DNA of 64,000 nucleotides from Flavipsychrobacter sp. (GCA_016786615.1 JAEUVX010000014.1:103334-167333); one strand, 5' to 3'; shown: positions 51,566-60,378, numbered from the stretch's first letter. Translations and numbers: made by a program. Notes: generated by a model from the letters alone, not told the origin.

Positions 51566-51595
51566 AAACAAAAGGCTGTTATTAAAACAGCCTTT
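51566..51595 (-). terminator. Terminator overlapping the metF stop codon
   Basis: On the minus strand AAAGGCTGTT / AACAGCCTTT is a perfect 10-bp stem whose loop carries the metF stop codon, followed by a T-rich tract. The gene and its terminator thus share sequence. Confidence 0.82.
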
Positions 51596-52535
51596 TTAAT
51601 ACATTATATACTACCATTGGTTTGCCCAATGTATAAAAGTGCAGCACAGGGGCTTTGTTAGCAAGCAAGTCTTTACATTGATTGTAAAGCCATTCTTCTC
51701 CTATCTTATCGCCTGCATCTGCCGATTTCGATTTCATCATTTCATTTACCAGGTCCACAGGTACTTCTACATTGAAGATACTTGGTATGGTGGTTAATTG
51801 TTTTTGATTGGTAAGCGGCTTCAGCCCCGGTACAACAGGCACATTGATGCCACTATCTGCGCAGCGTTTCAGGAAATTGTAATAATGGGTATTATTAAAA
51901 AACATCTGGGTAACGATATAGTCCGCACCCAAATCTACCTTACGCTTCAGGTAATACATGTCGGTATCAGCATTGGGCGATTCAAAGTGTTTTTCAGGGT
52001 AACCTGCAACACCAATGCAGAAGTCGGTCTTTACACCATCTATAATATCTTCTTCAAGGTATTTTCCTTTATTCAGGTCTACTACCTGCTGAACCAATTC
52101 TTCTGCAAAACGGTGCCCTTTAGGGTTTGCCGTAAAGAATTTTTCATTAGCTGCTGCGTCACCACGAAGCGCCAGTACATTTTTTACACCCAGAAAGTTC
52201 AGGTCAATCAGGGCGTTTTCTGTTTCTTCTTTTGTAAAACCGCCGCATATCAGGTGGGGGATAGCTTCAATTTTATAACGGTTCATCAATGCAGCACATA
52301 TGCTAACCGTACCAGGACGCTTACGGATTTCTATTTGTTCGAAGCTGCCGTCTGTGCGTTTTTTCAATACCTGCTCTGCACGATGGTAGGTTACATTAAC
52401 AAATGCCGGTTTGAACTCCATCAACGGATCCAGGTGATTGAATATTGAATTGATGCCTTTCCCTTTAGTAGGTGGCAGTATTTCAAGCGATACTATTGGC
52501 CCTTTGGCCTGAGAAAGATGGTCTGTAACTTTCAT
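51582..52535 (-). CDS. metF: 5,10-methylenetetrahydrofolate reductase
   Basis: A 317-residue TIM-barrel FAD enzyme that makes 5-methyl-THF for methionine synthesis. Motifs: VSLEILPPTKGKG near the N terminus, FVNVTYHRAE, ALRGDAAANEK and ADYIVTQMFFNNTHYYNFLKRC, then VPVVPGLKPLTNQKQL. The ATG at 52535 is preferred; a TTG four codons upstream is inside the promoter. It is the sole gene of its transcript. A TATTTTTG promoter lies ten bases before the ATG. Confidence 0.95.
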   Translation of the reverse strand: MKVTDHLSQAKGPIVSLEILPPTKGKGINSIFNHLDPLMEFKPAFVNVTYHRAEQVLKKRTDGSFEQIEIRKRPGTVSICAALMNRYKIEAIPHLICGGFTKEETENALIDLNFLGVKNVLALRGDAAANEKFFTANPKGHRFAEELVQQVVDLNKGKYLEEDIIDGVKTDFCIGVAGYPEKHFESPNADTDMYYLKRKVDLGADYIVTQMFFNNTHYYNFLKRCADSGINVPVVPGLKPLTNQKQLTTIPSIFNVEVPVDLVNEMMKSKSADAGDKIGEEWLYNQCKDLLANKAPVLHFYTLGKPMVVYNVLKRLF

Positions 52536-52544
52536 ATTAGGTGG

Positions 52545-52552
52545 CAAAAATA
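52545..52552 (-). promoter_or_regulatory. TAnnTTTG promoter element of metF
   Basis: Minus-strand TATTTTTG followed by CCACCT, ten bases before the ATG. Exact -7 match; no clear -33. Confidence 0.55.
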
Positions 52553-52661
52553 GTTAATCCTTCATCTTTTTAAGGTATTGTTTTATACTTAATTGATACA
52601 ACCTGACGTTTGATATACATTAAGGTAAATTTGCATTTCGCTATAATACAAGGCATATTGC

Positions 52662-52669
52662 TATTTTTG
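52662..52669 (+). promoter_or_regulatory. TAnnTTTG promoter element of lptB
   Basis: TATTTTTG followed by CACAAAC, 16 bases before the lptB TTG start. A second exact match, TAAATTTG at 52626-52633, lies 36 bases upstream and could be an alternative promoter. Confidence 0.55.
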
Positions 52670-52685
52670 CACAAACAGGCAGGTT

Positions 52686-53447
52686 TTGAGTACTAACAAG
52701 TTACAAATCACAACAAAAGGGCTTTACAAGCGCTATCGTAGCCGTACGGTAGTTAATAATGTGTCTTTTGAAGTGAACCAGGGCGAGATAGTGGGGTTAT
52801 TAGGGCCGAATGGAGCCGGCAAGACAACATCTTTTTATATGGTGGTGGGCCTTGTAAAGCCTGATGAAGGAGAGGTGTATCTGAACGATATGCGCATTAC
52901 AGACCTGCCAATGTACAAACGTGCCCAGATGGGTATCGGTTATTTACCACAGGAAGCATCCGTATTTCGTAAGCTGAGTGTTGAAGACAATATAAGTGCA
53001 GTGCTGGAAATGACCAAACTGACAAAAGGGGAACAACAACAGAAGCTCGAGTCATTACTGGAAGAATTCCGACTGACACATGTGCGCAAAAGCCCGGGAG
53101 ATGTATTAAGCGGTGGTGAGCGCAGGCGTACCGAAATAGCGCGCGCATTAGCTGTTGACCCCAAATTTATATTGCTTGATGAACCGTTTGCAGGTATTGA
53201 CCCGATAGCGGTAGAGGATATTCAGACCATAGTAGCACGCCTTAAGTTCAAAAACATCGGTATTCTCATTACAGACCATAACGTGCAGGAAACGCTTTCT
53301 ATAACAGACCGTGCCTACCTGTTGTTTGAAGGTAAAATACTGAAAGCAGGTGTGGCAGAAGAACTTGCTGCCGATGAGCAGGTGCGGAAAGTGTACCTCG
53401 GGCAGCATTTCGAGTTGAAGCGTAAGGATTACAGCCAGCATTTATAG
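52686..53447 (+). CDS. lptB: LPS export ATPase LptB
   Basis: A 253-residue ABC ATPase: Walker [18 protein letters not shown]-loop [18 protein letters not shown], signature [15 protein letters not shown], Walker [17 protein letters not shown] and switch His in [12 protein letters not shown]. The [10 protein letters not shown] and DEPFAGIDP pattern is specific for LptB, which powers lipopolysaccharide transport with LptF/G/C. The start is a TTG at 52686; no ATG lies in frame before the Walker A region. The other lpt genes are not in the window. Confidence 0.95.
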   Translation: MSTNKLQITTKGLYKRYRSRTVVNNVSFEVNQGEIVGLLGPNGAGKTTSFYMVVGLVKPDEGEVYLNDMRITDLPMYKRAQMGIGYLPQEASVFRKLSVEDNISAVLEMTKLTKGEQQQKLESLLEEFRLTHVRKSPGDVLSGGERRRTEIARALAVDPKFILLDEPFAGIDPIAVEDIQTIVARLKFKNIGILITDHNVQETLSITDRAYLLFEGKILKAGVAEELAADEQVRKVYLGQHFELKRKDYSQHL

Positions 53448-53521
53448 CAGTCATACATAGCTACAGAAAAGGATAAAGGCTTCGTAAAACGGAATTATAT
53501 TTTTATTTTAGGATTTGAAAG

Positions 53522-55036
53522 ATGAGTATCATTAGCCCGGCTATAAAAGGATTTATGAAGTTGCGCCTGAGCGCAATAGATAATTTCATGCATAACCCGG
53601 TAGATACCCAGCAGCAGGTGTTTAATAACCTGATAGGCTCGGCACAGTTTACCGAATACGGAAAGAAATACAATTTCGATAAAATTAACGGTGTCAGCGA
53701 TTATAAAAAAGCCGTGCCGATAAATGACTACGACACTCTAAAACCCTACATACACCGCATACTTGAAGGAGAGCAAAACCTGCTGTGGCCATCGCCAATC
53801 AACTGGTTTGCAAAGTCGAGCGGTACCACCAGCGATAAGAGCAAGTTTATACCAATAAGCAAGGAATCGCTGGATGAAAATCACTTTAAAGGTGGGAAAG
53901 ATGTACTGACATTGTATCTGAAACAATTTCCGGATTCTAAAGTGATGTCGGGTAAATGCCTGACAATCGGTGGCAGCCACCAGATAAATCAACTGAATGC
54001 AGACTCTTTCTTTGGCGATTTATCGGCAGTAATGCTGCAAAACATGCCTTACTACGCGCAAACTATCCGTACCCCCGATTTGTCTATCGCACTGATGGAT
54101 GAGTGGGAACAGAAGATAGAAATGATGGCGCATACCACCATACAGGAAAATGTTACTTATATAGCCGGTGTCCCTACATGGACCATAGTGCTGATAAAAC
54201 GTATACTGGAAATATCAGGTGCCAAACACCTGCACGAAGTTTGGCCTAACCTTGAACTGTATATTCATGGTGGTGTTAGCTTTAAACCATACAGAGAACA
54301 GTTCCAGCATTTTATCCCTTCGTCATCCATGCACTATTACGAAACGTATAATGCATCCGAAGGATTTTTTGCAGCACAAGACCATAGTGATGCCGATGGT
54401 ATGCTGCTATTCCTGAATCATGGTATATTCTACGAGTTTATGCCAATGGAAGAATATGGTAAAGACCATCCGCATACATTAAGCCTGAAAGAGGTAGAGT
54501 TGCATAAAAACTATGCATTGGTGCTGAATACAAATTGCGGATTGTGGCGTTATCTGGTAGGTGATACAATACAGTTTACCTCGTTGAATCCGTTCAGGAT
54601 AAAAGTAAGCGGCAGACTGAAGCATTTCATCAATGCATTCGGCGAAGAAGTAATAGTAGATAACAGCGACCATGCTATTGCCGAAGCCTGCAAGCAAACA
54701 GGAGCTATTGTAAATGATTATACCGCGGCACCTGTATATATGACCGGCGAAAGCAATGGCGCACACGAGTGGATTGTTGAATTCGAAAACCTGCCTTGCC
54801 CGTTAGAAGTATTTACAGCAGCTATGGATAAAGCCCTGCAATTGGTTAACAGTGACTATGAAGCCAAAAGGCATAAAGATATAGCATTGCGTATGCCGAT
54901 TGTTCACATCATGCCTAAAGATGGGTTTAAACAATGGCTGAAAGATAAAGGTAAGCTGGGGGGACAACACAAAGTGCCTCGCCTGAGCAATGAGCGCAAG
55001 TACCTGGAAGAGATGATGCCTTATACCCAACGTTAA
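53522..55036 (+). CDS. GH3-family acyl-adenylating enzyme
   Basis: A 504-residue protein of the GH3 auxin-responsive promoter family, an adenylate-forming fold that links carboxylates to amino acids. The ATP-phosphate motif is FAKSSGTTSDKSKFIP. Further motifs are YYETYNASEGFFAAQD, with the aromatic triad typical of GH3, and LVGDTIQFTSLNPFRIKVSGRLKHFINAFGEEV, the hinge with catalytic region. Bacterial GH3 proteins are known in Bacteroidota but substrates are unknown. It lies 9 bp upstream of the TauE/SafE gene, probably cotranscribed, and 74 bp downstream of lptB. Confidence 0.9.
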   Translation: MSIISPAIKGFMKLRLSAIDNFMHNPVDTQQQVFNNLIGSAQFTEYGKKYNFDKINGVSDYKKAVPINDYDTLKPYIHRILEGEQNLLWPSPINWFAKSSGTTSDKSKFIPISKESLDENHFKGGKDVLTLYLKQFPDSKVMSGKCLTIGGSHQINQLNADSFFGDLSAVMLQNMPYYAQTIRTPDLSIALMDEWEQKIEMMAHTTIQENVTYIAGVPTWTIVLIKRILEISGAKHLHEVWPNLELYIHGGVSFKPYREQFQHFIPSSSMHYYETYNASEGFFAAQDHSDADGMLLFLNHGIFYEFMPMEEYGKDHPHTLSLKEVELHKNYALVLNTNCGLWRYLVGDTIQFTSLNPFRIKVSGRLKHFINAFGEEVIVDNSDHAIAEACKQTGAIVNDYTAAPVYMTGESNGAHEWIVEFENLPCPLEVFTAAMDKALQLVNSDYEAKRHKDIALRMPIVHIMPKDGFKQWLKDKGKLGGQHKVPRLSNERKYLEEMMPYTQR

Positions 55037-55045
55037 AGCCGGAAA

Positions 55046-55789
55046 ATGGATATAGCTTTCTTTTGGTTTCTCGTATTGTCGCTGATAGCGGAAGTGCTGG
55101 GTACTGTAGGAGGTTTCGGCTCTTCGGTGTTCTTTGTGCCATTTGCCAATATGTTTATTGATTTCAAGTCTGTATTAGGTGTTACTGCAGTGTTCCATTT
55201 GTCCAGTAATATTTCTAAACTACTATTGTTCAGAGACGGATTGAATAAACGCTTACTGGTGTACATAGGTGTGCCGGCAGTAATATTTGTTATTGCGGGT
55301 GGGTTGCTGAGCAAGTATATTGATGAGATGGTGTTGAAAATATCATTTTCAATCTTCATAATTATTATCAGCCTGTTTTTCCTGCTGTTCCGTACGTATG
55401 TAGTAAGGGCTACCAACCGCAATGCGCTGGTAGGGGGCACATTATCGGGCTTTCTTGCAGGGGTGTTGGGTACAGGTGGTGCTATCAGAGGGCTGACGAT
55501 GGTGGCGTTCAATATTGAAAAATCAGCCTTTGTGGCTACATCTGCTGCCATAGACTTCGCAGTGGATTTTTCGAGGACGGTAGTTTATTTCTTCAATGGA
55601 TACATCAGGGCAGAGCATCTGAAATATATTATCGGGTTACTGATAATAGGCTTTGTTGGTTCGTGGATTGGTAAGCAATTATTATTCAGGATATCTCAGG
55701 AATGGTTTAAAACTATTGTACTCATTCTATTACTGGCAGTGGGTATTTTTTCATTGGTGAATGCTGCTAATAATCATGGACTGATATGA
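55046..55789 (+). CDS. TauE/SafE-type membrane permease
   Basis: A 247-residue polytopic protein with about eight membrane segments. The family repeats are visible: GTVGGFGSSVFFVPFAN in the first half and FLAGVLGTGGAIRGLTMVAF in the second, the two inverted GxGG(A/S) motifs of TauE/SafE transporters. It may export a small sulfonate or other organic acid, perhaps the product of the GH3-type enzyme encoded just upstream, but that is speculation. Confidence 0.88.
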   Translation: MDIAFFWFLVLSLIAEVLGTVGGFGSSVFFVPFANMFIDFKSVLGVTAVFHLSSNISKLLLFRDGLNKRLLVYIGVPAVIFVIAGGLLSKYIDEMVLKISFSIFIIIISLFFLLFRTYVVRATNRNALVGGTLSGFLAGVLGTGGAIRGLTMVAFNIEKSAFVATSAAIDFAVDFSRTVVYFFNGYIRAEHLKYIIGLLIIGFVGSWIGKQLLFRISQEWFKTIVLILLLAVGIFSLVNAANNHGLI

Positions 55790-55821
55790 TATATGTCATG
55801 TCGTATGGTTGCCGGAAGTGA

Positions 55822-55829
55822 TAAGTTTG
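55822..55829 (+). promoter_or_regulatory. TAnnTTTG promoter element of the coiled-coil gene
   Basis: TAAGTTTG, exact -7 consensus, 20 bases before the ATG at 55850. Confidence 0.5.
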
Positions 55830-55849
55830 TATCATAAAAGCAATAAAAC

Positions 55850-56239
55850 ATGGCAACTACACAAACCAGCATCAAGCACCTGACTAATGAACACAATGAC
55901 TGGCTCCGCGGATTGGGGTTTTACAAAGATGAAATACAGATTTTGAAAGGCCGCCTCACAGAAGTAGCCGGCAAAAATACAGGCAACGAAGTGCTTGATA
56001 AGCTTAATCACTTTGAAAACCAGGTAACGATGCAAACAACCAATGTTGATACGCTCAGGCATGATATCAACAGCAATCTGGAAAAAATTGCAGCACAGTT
56101 GCAAGATAACACTCCCGGATATGTTGATACTGCATTGGTTGATAAACACAATGCGCTGCGCGATAGTTATTATACACAGGAAAAAATCATTAATGAACTG
56201 CGCTACGAGTTCAATCGTTTTGCAGCTAAGTGGATGTAA
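55850..56239 (+). CDS. Hypothetical coiled-coil protein
   Basis: A 129-residue soluble, helical protein with no signal peptide: heptad-like stretches in LRGLGFYKDEIQILKGRLTEVAGKNTGNEVLDKLNHFENQVTMQTTNVDTLRHDINSNLEKIAAQL and in ALRDSYYTQEKIINELRYEFNRFAAKWM. I recognise the shape (long antiparallel helices) but not a named family. It has its own promoter-like element and is convergent with engB, 46 bp away. Confidence 0.75.
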   Translation: MATTQTSIKHLTNEHNDWLRGLGFYKDEIQILKGRLTEVAGKNTGNEVLDKLNHFENQVTMQTTNVDTLRHDINSNLEKIAAQLQDNTPGYVDTALVDKHNALRDSYYTQEKIINELRYEFNRFAAKWM

Positions 56240-56285
56240 GGCATCACAACCTGCTTTGGTTATTGTATAATGGCCGGAGCAGGTA

Positions 56286-56903
56286 TTATTCTTGTGGCGC
56301 TTCTTCTTCGTATTGCTGGTTCAGTTCATCAATATATCCCAGCAGGTCTTTACGCCCCAAAAACTTGACGGTACTGGTAACAAAACTGCGCGGAATGAAT
56401 TCCCATTCCTGTTTCATTGTTTCTATGAAACTCCGTACGTTTTTGGCCGCTTCACGTTGTGTCACCTTATCGGCCTTGGTAAATACCATATTGAACGGAA
56501 TACCCCAGTTGCCTAATTTTCTTAAAAAAGCCAGGTCTATTTCCTGTGGTTTGTGGCGGCTGTCTATCAGTACAAATACAGTAACGAGGTTTTCTCTTTT
56601 TTGCAGGTAATCGGCTATCATCTTCTCCCACGATGCACGCTGAGATTGCGACACTTTTGCATAACCATAGCCAGGCAAATCTACCAGATACCACGAATCG
56701 TTGATGATGAAGTGGTTGATAAGCTGTGTTTTGCCGGGGCTGGCAGATGTTTTTGCCAACTTCGTCTGGTTGGTAATCATATTGATAAGAGAAGACTTAC
56801 CAACATTGGAACGGCCTATGAAGGCGTACTCCGGTTTGTCGGGTTTGGGGCAACCATCTACTTTGGGGCTACTGATTAAATATTTTGCCGAACGTATTTC
56901 CAT
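56286..56903 (-). CDS. engB: Ribosome biogenesis GTPase EngB (YihA/YsxC)
   Basis: A 205-residue GTPase for 50S assembly. G1 AFIGRSNVGKSSLIN, G2 region KTSASPGKTQLINHF, G3 LVDLPGYGYAKV, G4 FTKADKV and G5-like FVTSTVKFLGRKDLL are all in place. The YAKVS and SASPGKTQ sequences are specific to EngB. It is divergent from ubiE with 29 bp between their start codons. Confidence 0.95.
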   Translation of the reverse strand: MEIRSAKYLISSPKVDGCPKPDKPEYAFIGRSNVGKSSLINMITNQTKLAKTSASPGKTQLINHFIINDSWYLVDLPGYGYAKVSQSQRASWEKMIADYLQKRENLVTVFVLIDSRHKPQEIDLAFLRKLGNWGIPFNMVFTKADKVTQREAAKNVRSFIETMKQEWEFIPRSFVTSTVKFLGRKDLLGYIDELNQQYEEEAPQE

Positions 56904-56918
56904 TAGTATAGCATACCG

Positions 56919-56926
56919 TACTTTTG
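56919..56926 (+). promoter_or_regulatory. TAnnTTTG promoter element of ubiE
   Basis: TACTTTTG followed by CACCCG and the ATG at 56933, six bases away. Exact -7 match; the mRNA should be nearly leaderless. Confidence 0.6.
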
Positions 56927-56932
56927 CACCCG

Positions 56933-57688
56933 ATGCAGTCCGATTATAATAATAACCCGACAGCTAAGGTGGTGCCTGATGCGGGGTCAAATTTAAGCAA
57001 GAAAGCGCAGGTTGCGGATATGTTTAATAACATAGCTGGCAAATACGACTTTCTGAACCATTTTTTATCGATGGGTATTGATAAGGGCTGGCGTAAAAAA
57101 GCGATTGCCGAGGTGAGCAAAGTGAACCCCAAAACTATACTGGATGTGGCTACAGGCACCGGCGACCTTGCCATTGCAGCATCGAAACTGCACCCTGAAA
57201 AAATAATAGGTGTTGATATTGCCGACCAGATGCTGGCGGTAGGCCGCAAAAAAGTGGCTGATAACAAGCTGGCACAAATGATAACCCTGCAAAACGGCGA
57301 CAGCGAGTCTATGCCATTTGCCGATAACAGCTTTGACGCTGTTACCTGTGCTTATGGTGTACGCAATTTCGAACATCTGGAAGCAGGGCTGCGGGAAATG
57401 AACAGGGTAATGCGCCCGGGGGGCAAGCTGGCCATACTGGAGTTTTCGCATCCTAAACAGTTTCCTGTAAAGCAGTTATACAAATTTTACTTCAAGTATA
57501 TATTGCCTGCCTTGGGCAAAGTAGTGTCTAAACACAGCAGGGCATATACCTACCTGCCCGAAAGTGTGATGGCCTTTCCCGAAGGAAAAGTGTTTTGCGA
57601 AACACTGCAACGATGCGGCTTTGCCGATGCCAATGCACGCCCGCTGACGTTTGGTATCACTACATTATATACAGCTACAAAAAAATAA
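56933..57688 (+). CDS. ubiE: Demethylmenaquinone methyltransferase (UbiE/MenG)
   Basis: A 251-residue SAM-dependent C-methyltransferase of quinone synthesis. The SAM motif is ILDVATGTGDLAIAASKL, and post-I and family motifs are FDAVTCAYGVRNFEHLEAGLREMNRVMRPGGKLAILEFSHPK, followed by YKFYFKYILPALGKVVSKHSRAYTYLPESVMAFPEG, which is specific for UbiE/MenG. Bacteroidota use menaquinone, so this is the MenG role. The frame starts three codons earlier at a TTG that lies inside the promoter; the ATG is preferred. Its stop codon lies inside the stem of the terminator. Confidence 0.96.
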   Translation: MQSDYNNNPTAKVVPDAGSNLSKKAQVADMFNNIAGKYDFLNHFLSMGIDKGWRKKAIAEVSKVNPKTILDVATGTGDLAIAASKLHPEKIIGVDIADQMLAVGRKKVADNKLAQMITLQNGDSESMPFADNSFDAVTCAYGVRNFEHLEAGLREMNRVMRPGGKLAILEFSHPKQFPVKQLYKFYFKYILPALGKVVSKHSRAYTYLPESVMAFPEGKVFCETLQRCGFADANARPLTFGITTLYTATKK

Positions 57689-57719
57689 ACCTGATGAATA
57701 TCATTAGGTTTATTTTTTT
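57683..57719 (+). terminator. Terminator overlapping the ubiE stop codon
   Basis: A 14-bp stem (57683-57696 with 57702-57715, one G-T pair) and a five-base loop are followed by TTTT. The ubiE stop codon is part of the stem. It also faces the convergent beta-lactamase gene. Confidence 0.88.
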
Positions 57720-57734
57720 GAAAGCATGCTCGTC

Positions 57735-58589
57735 TTACTTTATAGCCCCGAAATCTTTCAACAGAGATTTCAGCAGGTCTGTTCTTACTGTTGCCCAGTC
57801 TTTGGTAGTGTCGTTGGCAGGTACATCAAAGTTCATGGCAAAGAAATAAGGGTACATGCGCACATCGCTTTTGTTCATCGATTTCTCATGTTCTTTTACA
57901 TGCTCTATCTTTTCGATAAATCCTACAACCCATAGTACATCAGACTTTGCATTGCTGCCCCAGCCTGTTTTATAGTATAGTTTATACCCGGGAGTTTCTT
58001 CCTGCAGCATCAGGCTTTTAACAATGCGCTGTGTACGCTCTGCAAATGGTAGCTCTGCAAAGTACAGGCGCTTCAGGAAGCCAACCTGCTCATCTGCAGA
58101 TATTTGCAGTGAGTCATTCAGCCAGAATTGGTCGATACCGCCTTTCATGTTTGTATTGCCATATTTCGCTGTATCCAGATAGTGTTGCATCAAATCGGGC
58201 CCGATGCGGCGTGCTATTTCCTGATAGTATGGTACGGCACTTGCTTTAAAAGCCTCGCGCATATTCAGGTCTTTGTTCCAGGTATCTGGATTGCGTGTTA
58301 CACTATCCCATTTGATAACCAGCGATTCATCGGGCGCAACGCCTGTTTCTAATGCCACCAGCGAATTGAATATTTTGAAAGTAGAAGCGGGTGAAAAGCG
58401 TTGCAGGCAACGTTCTTTATTGTAGTAATATACAGCCTCATGATTGTGCTCGCGTACAATGAAGCAACTATTCTTTATACCCTGGGCCTCAAAATACTTG
58501 CCCCATTCGGGTTTGTCGTGCAGCCTGCTTTCGCGGCACGAGCTAAGAAACACTACAGATAATACAGCCAATAAAAAACCAAAACGCAT
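57735..58589 (-). CDS. Class D (OXA-type) beta-lactamase, predicted lipoprotein
   Basis: A 284-residue serine beta-lactamase with all class D motifs: Ser69-T-F-Lys72 (PASTFK), Ser117-Ala-Val (SAV), Tyr143-Gly-Asn (YGN), Phe155-Trp-Leu (FWL) and Lys207-Thr-Gly (KTGW). Lys72 would be carboxylated in active enzymes. The N terminus MRFGFLLAVLSVVFLSSC has a lipobox with Cys18, so the enzyme is probably anchored in a membrane. A start eight codons upstream is possible. The gene is single, with a promoter TATCTTTG 21 bases before the ATG. No mobile element is nearby, so it looks intrinsic. Substrate range cannot be read from sequence. Confidence 0.92.
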   Translation of the reverse strand: MRFGFLLAVLSVVFLSSCRESRLHDKPEWGKYFEAQGIKNSCFIVREHNHEAVYYYNKERCLQRFSPASTFKIFNSLVALETGVAPDESLVIKWDSVTRNPDTWNKDLNMREAFKASAVPYYQEIARRIGPDLMQHYLDTAKYGNTNMKGGIDQFWLNDSLQISADEQVGFLKRLYFAELPFAERTQRIVKSLMLQEETPGYKLYYKTGWGSNAKSDVLWVVGFIEKIEHVKEHEKSMNKSDVRMYPYFFAMNFDVPANDTTKDWATVRTDLLKSLLKDFGAIK

Positions 58590-58610
58590 ACCGAAATTGT
58601 ATTGAGGGGG

Positions 58611-58618
58611 CAAAGATA
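58611..58618 (-). promoter_or_regulatory. TAnnTTTG promoter element of the beta-lactamase gene
   Basis: Minus-strand TATCTTTG followed by CCCCCTC, exact -7 consensus. Predicted leader about 18 nt. Confidence 0.6.
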
Positions 58619-58661
58619 GGGTGAATAATAACTATGTTGTAAATTGACGAAAATTATACCC

Positions 58662-59150
58662 ATGAGAAAAATATGGATACTGTTGGCATTTTTGCTTGTT
58701 TCTGCAACAAATGCCTTTGCGCAAAATGCAGTAATGCAATACGAGGGGCCGAAAGATATACGTGTGATAAGCGGTAATTATATGATATATATGACGCTGG
58801 CAGATATTAAAGAAGCTTTTATGGAACTGCCCCAGCCTGTGCAGCAAAAGTATGCTGAGCTGATGGACCTCCCAATAGGTATCAAGGCCACTATTAATAT
58901 AATACAGGGCAGCAAAGCACAGGCAAGTATTATGGAGCCTGTAATACAACGACATGTGGGTGGCTATTTACTGAAGCAAGGGCTAGCGTATATAGAAACA
59001 AAAGATGAAAAGAAAATTACCGAATTGCAGATAGAAGAGGGGGATGTATTTACAGATGATGCCGGATTTGAGGTTCGACAAATTACTTGCTACGACCCCA
59101 AAACAAAAAAGACTGTTTTTACGGGTACCATCAATAAAGTTTTCAAATAA
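58662..59150 (+). CDS. Hypothetical secreted protein
   Basis: A 162-residue exported protein: signal peptide MRKIWILLAFLLVSATNAFAQ, then NAVMQYEGPKDIRVISGNYMIYMTLADIKEAFMELPQPVQQKYAELMDLPIGIKATINIIQGSKAQASIMEPVIQRHVGGYLLKQGLAYIETKDEKKITELQIEEGDVFTDDAGFEVRQITC (given as the mature core). I do not recognise a family. It is convergent with the M23 peptidase gene, three bases apart. A frame start six codons earlier is less likely. Confidence 0.65.
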   Translation: MRKIWILLAFLLVSATNAFAQNAVMQYEGPKDIRVISGNYMIYMTLADIKEAFMELPQPVQQKYAELMDLPIGIKATINIIQGSKAQASIMEPVIQRHVGGYLLKQGLAYIETKDEKKITELQIEEGDVFTDDAGFEVRQITCYDPKTKKTVFTGTINKVFK

Positions 59151-59153
59151 GCC

Positions 59154-60128
59154 TTAGTCGAAAGATTGGTTGTTGGCAGCGGCAATGCGTACCATACGCT
59201 CGTAGTCAGTAGCGCTCAGGTCATTGAAGAAGAAGTGCACCGGGTCAATCTTTTCGCCATAGCGTATTACCTCGTAATGGCAGTGTGGGCCTGTACTTTT
59301 GCCCGAGCTTCCTACCCAACCTATAACCTGTCCGCGTTTGATACGTTCTCCCGGGTGTGATTTTATTTTCACCATATGCCCGTAAAGTGTTTCGTATCCG
59401 TAGCCATGGTTTAGTATTACGTGGTATCCATAGCCGCCGTTATCAAAATTGGCCTCCTTTACAATGCCATCGCCGGTAGCATAGATGGGGGTGCCCATAG
59501 CTGCTGTAAAATCTATACCCGTGTGCATTTTTGGGGTCTTATATATAGGGTCTATCCTATAGCCGAAACCAGAGGCTACACGGTCGAGCGATTTGTTGGA
59601 AACGGGCTGTATTGCAGGGATAGCAGTAAGCATTTGTTGTTTGGCTTTCACAAGTTGCTCCAACGTATCATAAGATTGTTGCTGTACACTGAGCCTGTGT
59701 TTCAGGTCATACACCTGATTTGATATGCTTTCAATCAGCAGGTCGGACGATGTGTATGCAAACTGATCCATATCTGCGATGCTATACTTTTTGCCATGCC
59801 TGATGCTATCCGGCAATGGGGCAGACTCAAATACGCCACGATAAATATTGTTATCCCTGTCCTCAAGTTCTGCCAGTGTCTGGTGGAGTGAATTGATTTC
59901 TTTCTGCAGGGCAATATATTCCTCTTTCAGCGTCCTTATTTCGGTACGGAGTGTTTTCTCTTTGGGGGAGTCGAGGAAGCGAAACGCGATTGAAACGACA
60001 ATTATCGATGTGACCAACGCAGCGGAAATGAAACCTAATACGCGCAGTGTTTTTACCTGCCACGATACTTCCAGTTTTTCAAACCGGTGCGTATCTGTAT
60101 TATAAAAGTATTTCCTTACCCGCTTCAA
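59154..60128 (-). CDS. Membrane-anchored M23 peptidase
   Basis: A zinc endopeptidase of the LytM/M23 class that cuts or regulates peptidoglycan. A basic N terminus (KRVRKYFYNTDTHRFEKLEVSW) and one membrane segment (VLGFISAALVTSIIVVSIAFRFL) are followed by a periplasmic coiled coil (KTLRTEIRTLKEEYIALQKEINSLHQTLAELEDR). The M23 domain has zinc ligands in HTGIDF and HCHYEV, plus GYGYETLYGHM. It resembles the Bacteroidota division-type peptidases. The start is uncertain: an ATG at 60311 gives 385 residues, but the extra 61 residues do not look coding. The TTG at 60128 matches the family N terminus (LKRVRKY) and gives 324 residues. Confidence 0.87.
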   Translation of the reverse strand: MKRVRKYFYNTDTHRFEKLEVSWQVKTLRVLGFISAALVTSIIVVSIAFRFLDSPKEKTLRTEIRTLKEEYIALQKEINSLHQTLAELEDRDNNIYRGVFESAPLPDSIRHGKKYSIADMDQFAYTSSDLLIESISNQVYDLKHRLSVQQQSYDTLEQLVKAKQQMLTAIPAIQPVSNKSLDRVASGFGYRIDPIYKTPKMHTGIDFTAAMGTPIYATGDGIVKEANFDNGGYGYHVILNHGYGYETLYGHMVKIKSHPGERIKRGQVIGWVGSSGKSTGPHCHYEVIRYGEKIDPVHFFFNDLSATDYERMVRIAAANNQSFD

Positions 60129-60378
60129 ATGGTACGTTTGCGGGTAAAAATAGCCAATTACGCTAAAGTTGTGTATAGGAGGGGTGTTAAAAATACGAGC
60201 CCCGAATGGGGCCCGCCTTGCTTTCGTATAGGGCGATAAGGATGTATTATCAGTAATAAAAGTATTGTTGATAAAGGATACTGCTAATACCGTCTGGTAT
60301 GTATTTTTCACTAAGTGCTGGTACGGATGGTGAACTTAATGCAGGTATGATTGTATATTGTATAACAAACATTTCATT

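Noticed and set aside
52686-52688. A missed upstream ATG for lptB
   Set aside because: No in-frame ATG precedes the Walker A region; the TTG follows a promoter and gives the normal N terminus.
60129-60311. 61-codon N-terminal extension of the M23 peptidase
   Set aside because: It is in frame from an ATG but the sequence is unlike the family, lacks a signal peptide and contains a small GCCCC/GGGGC hairpin.
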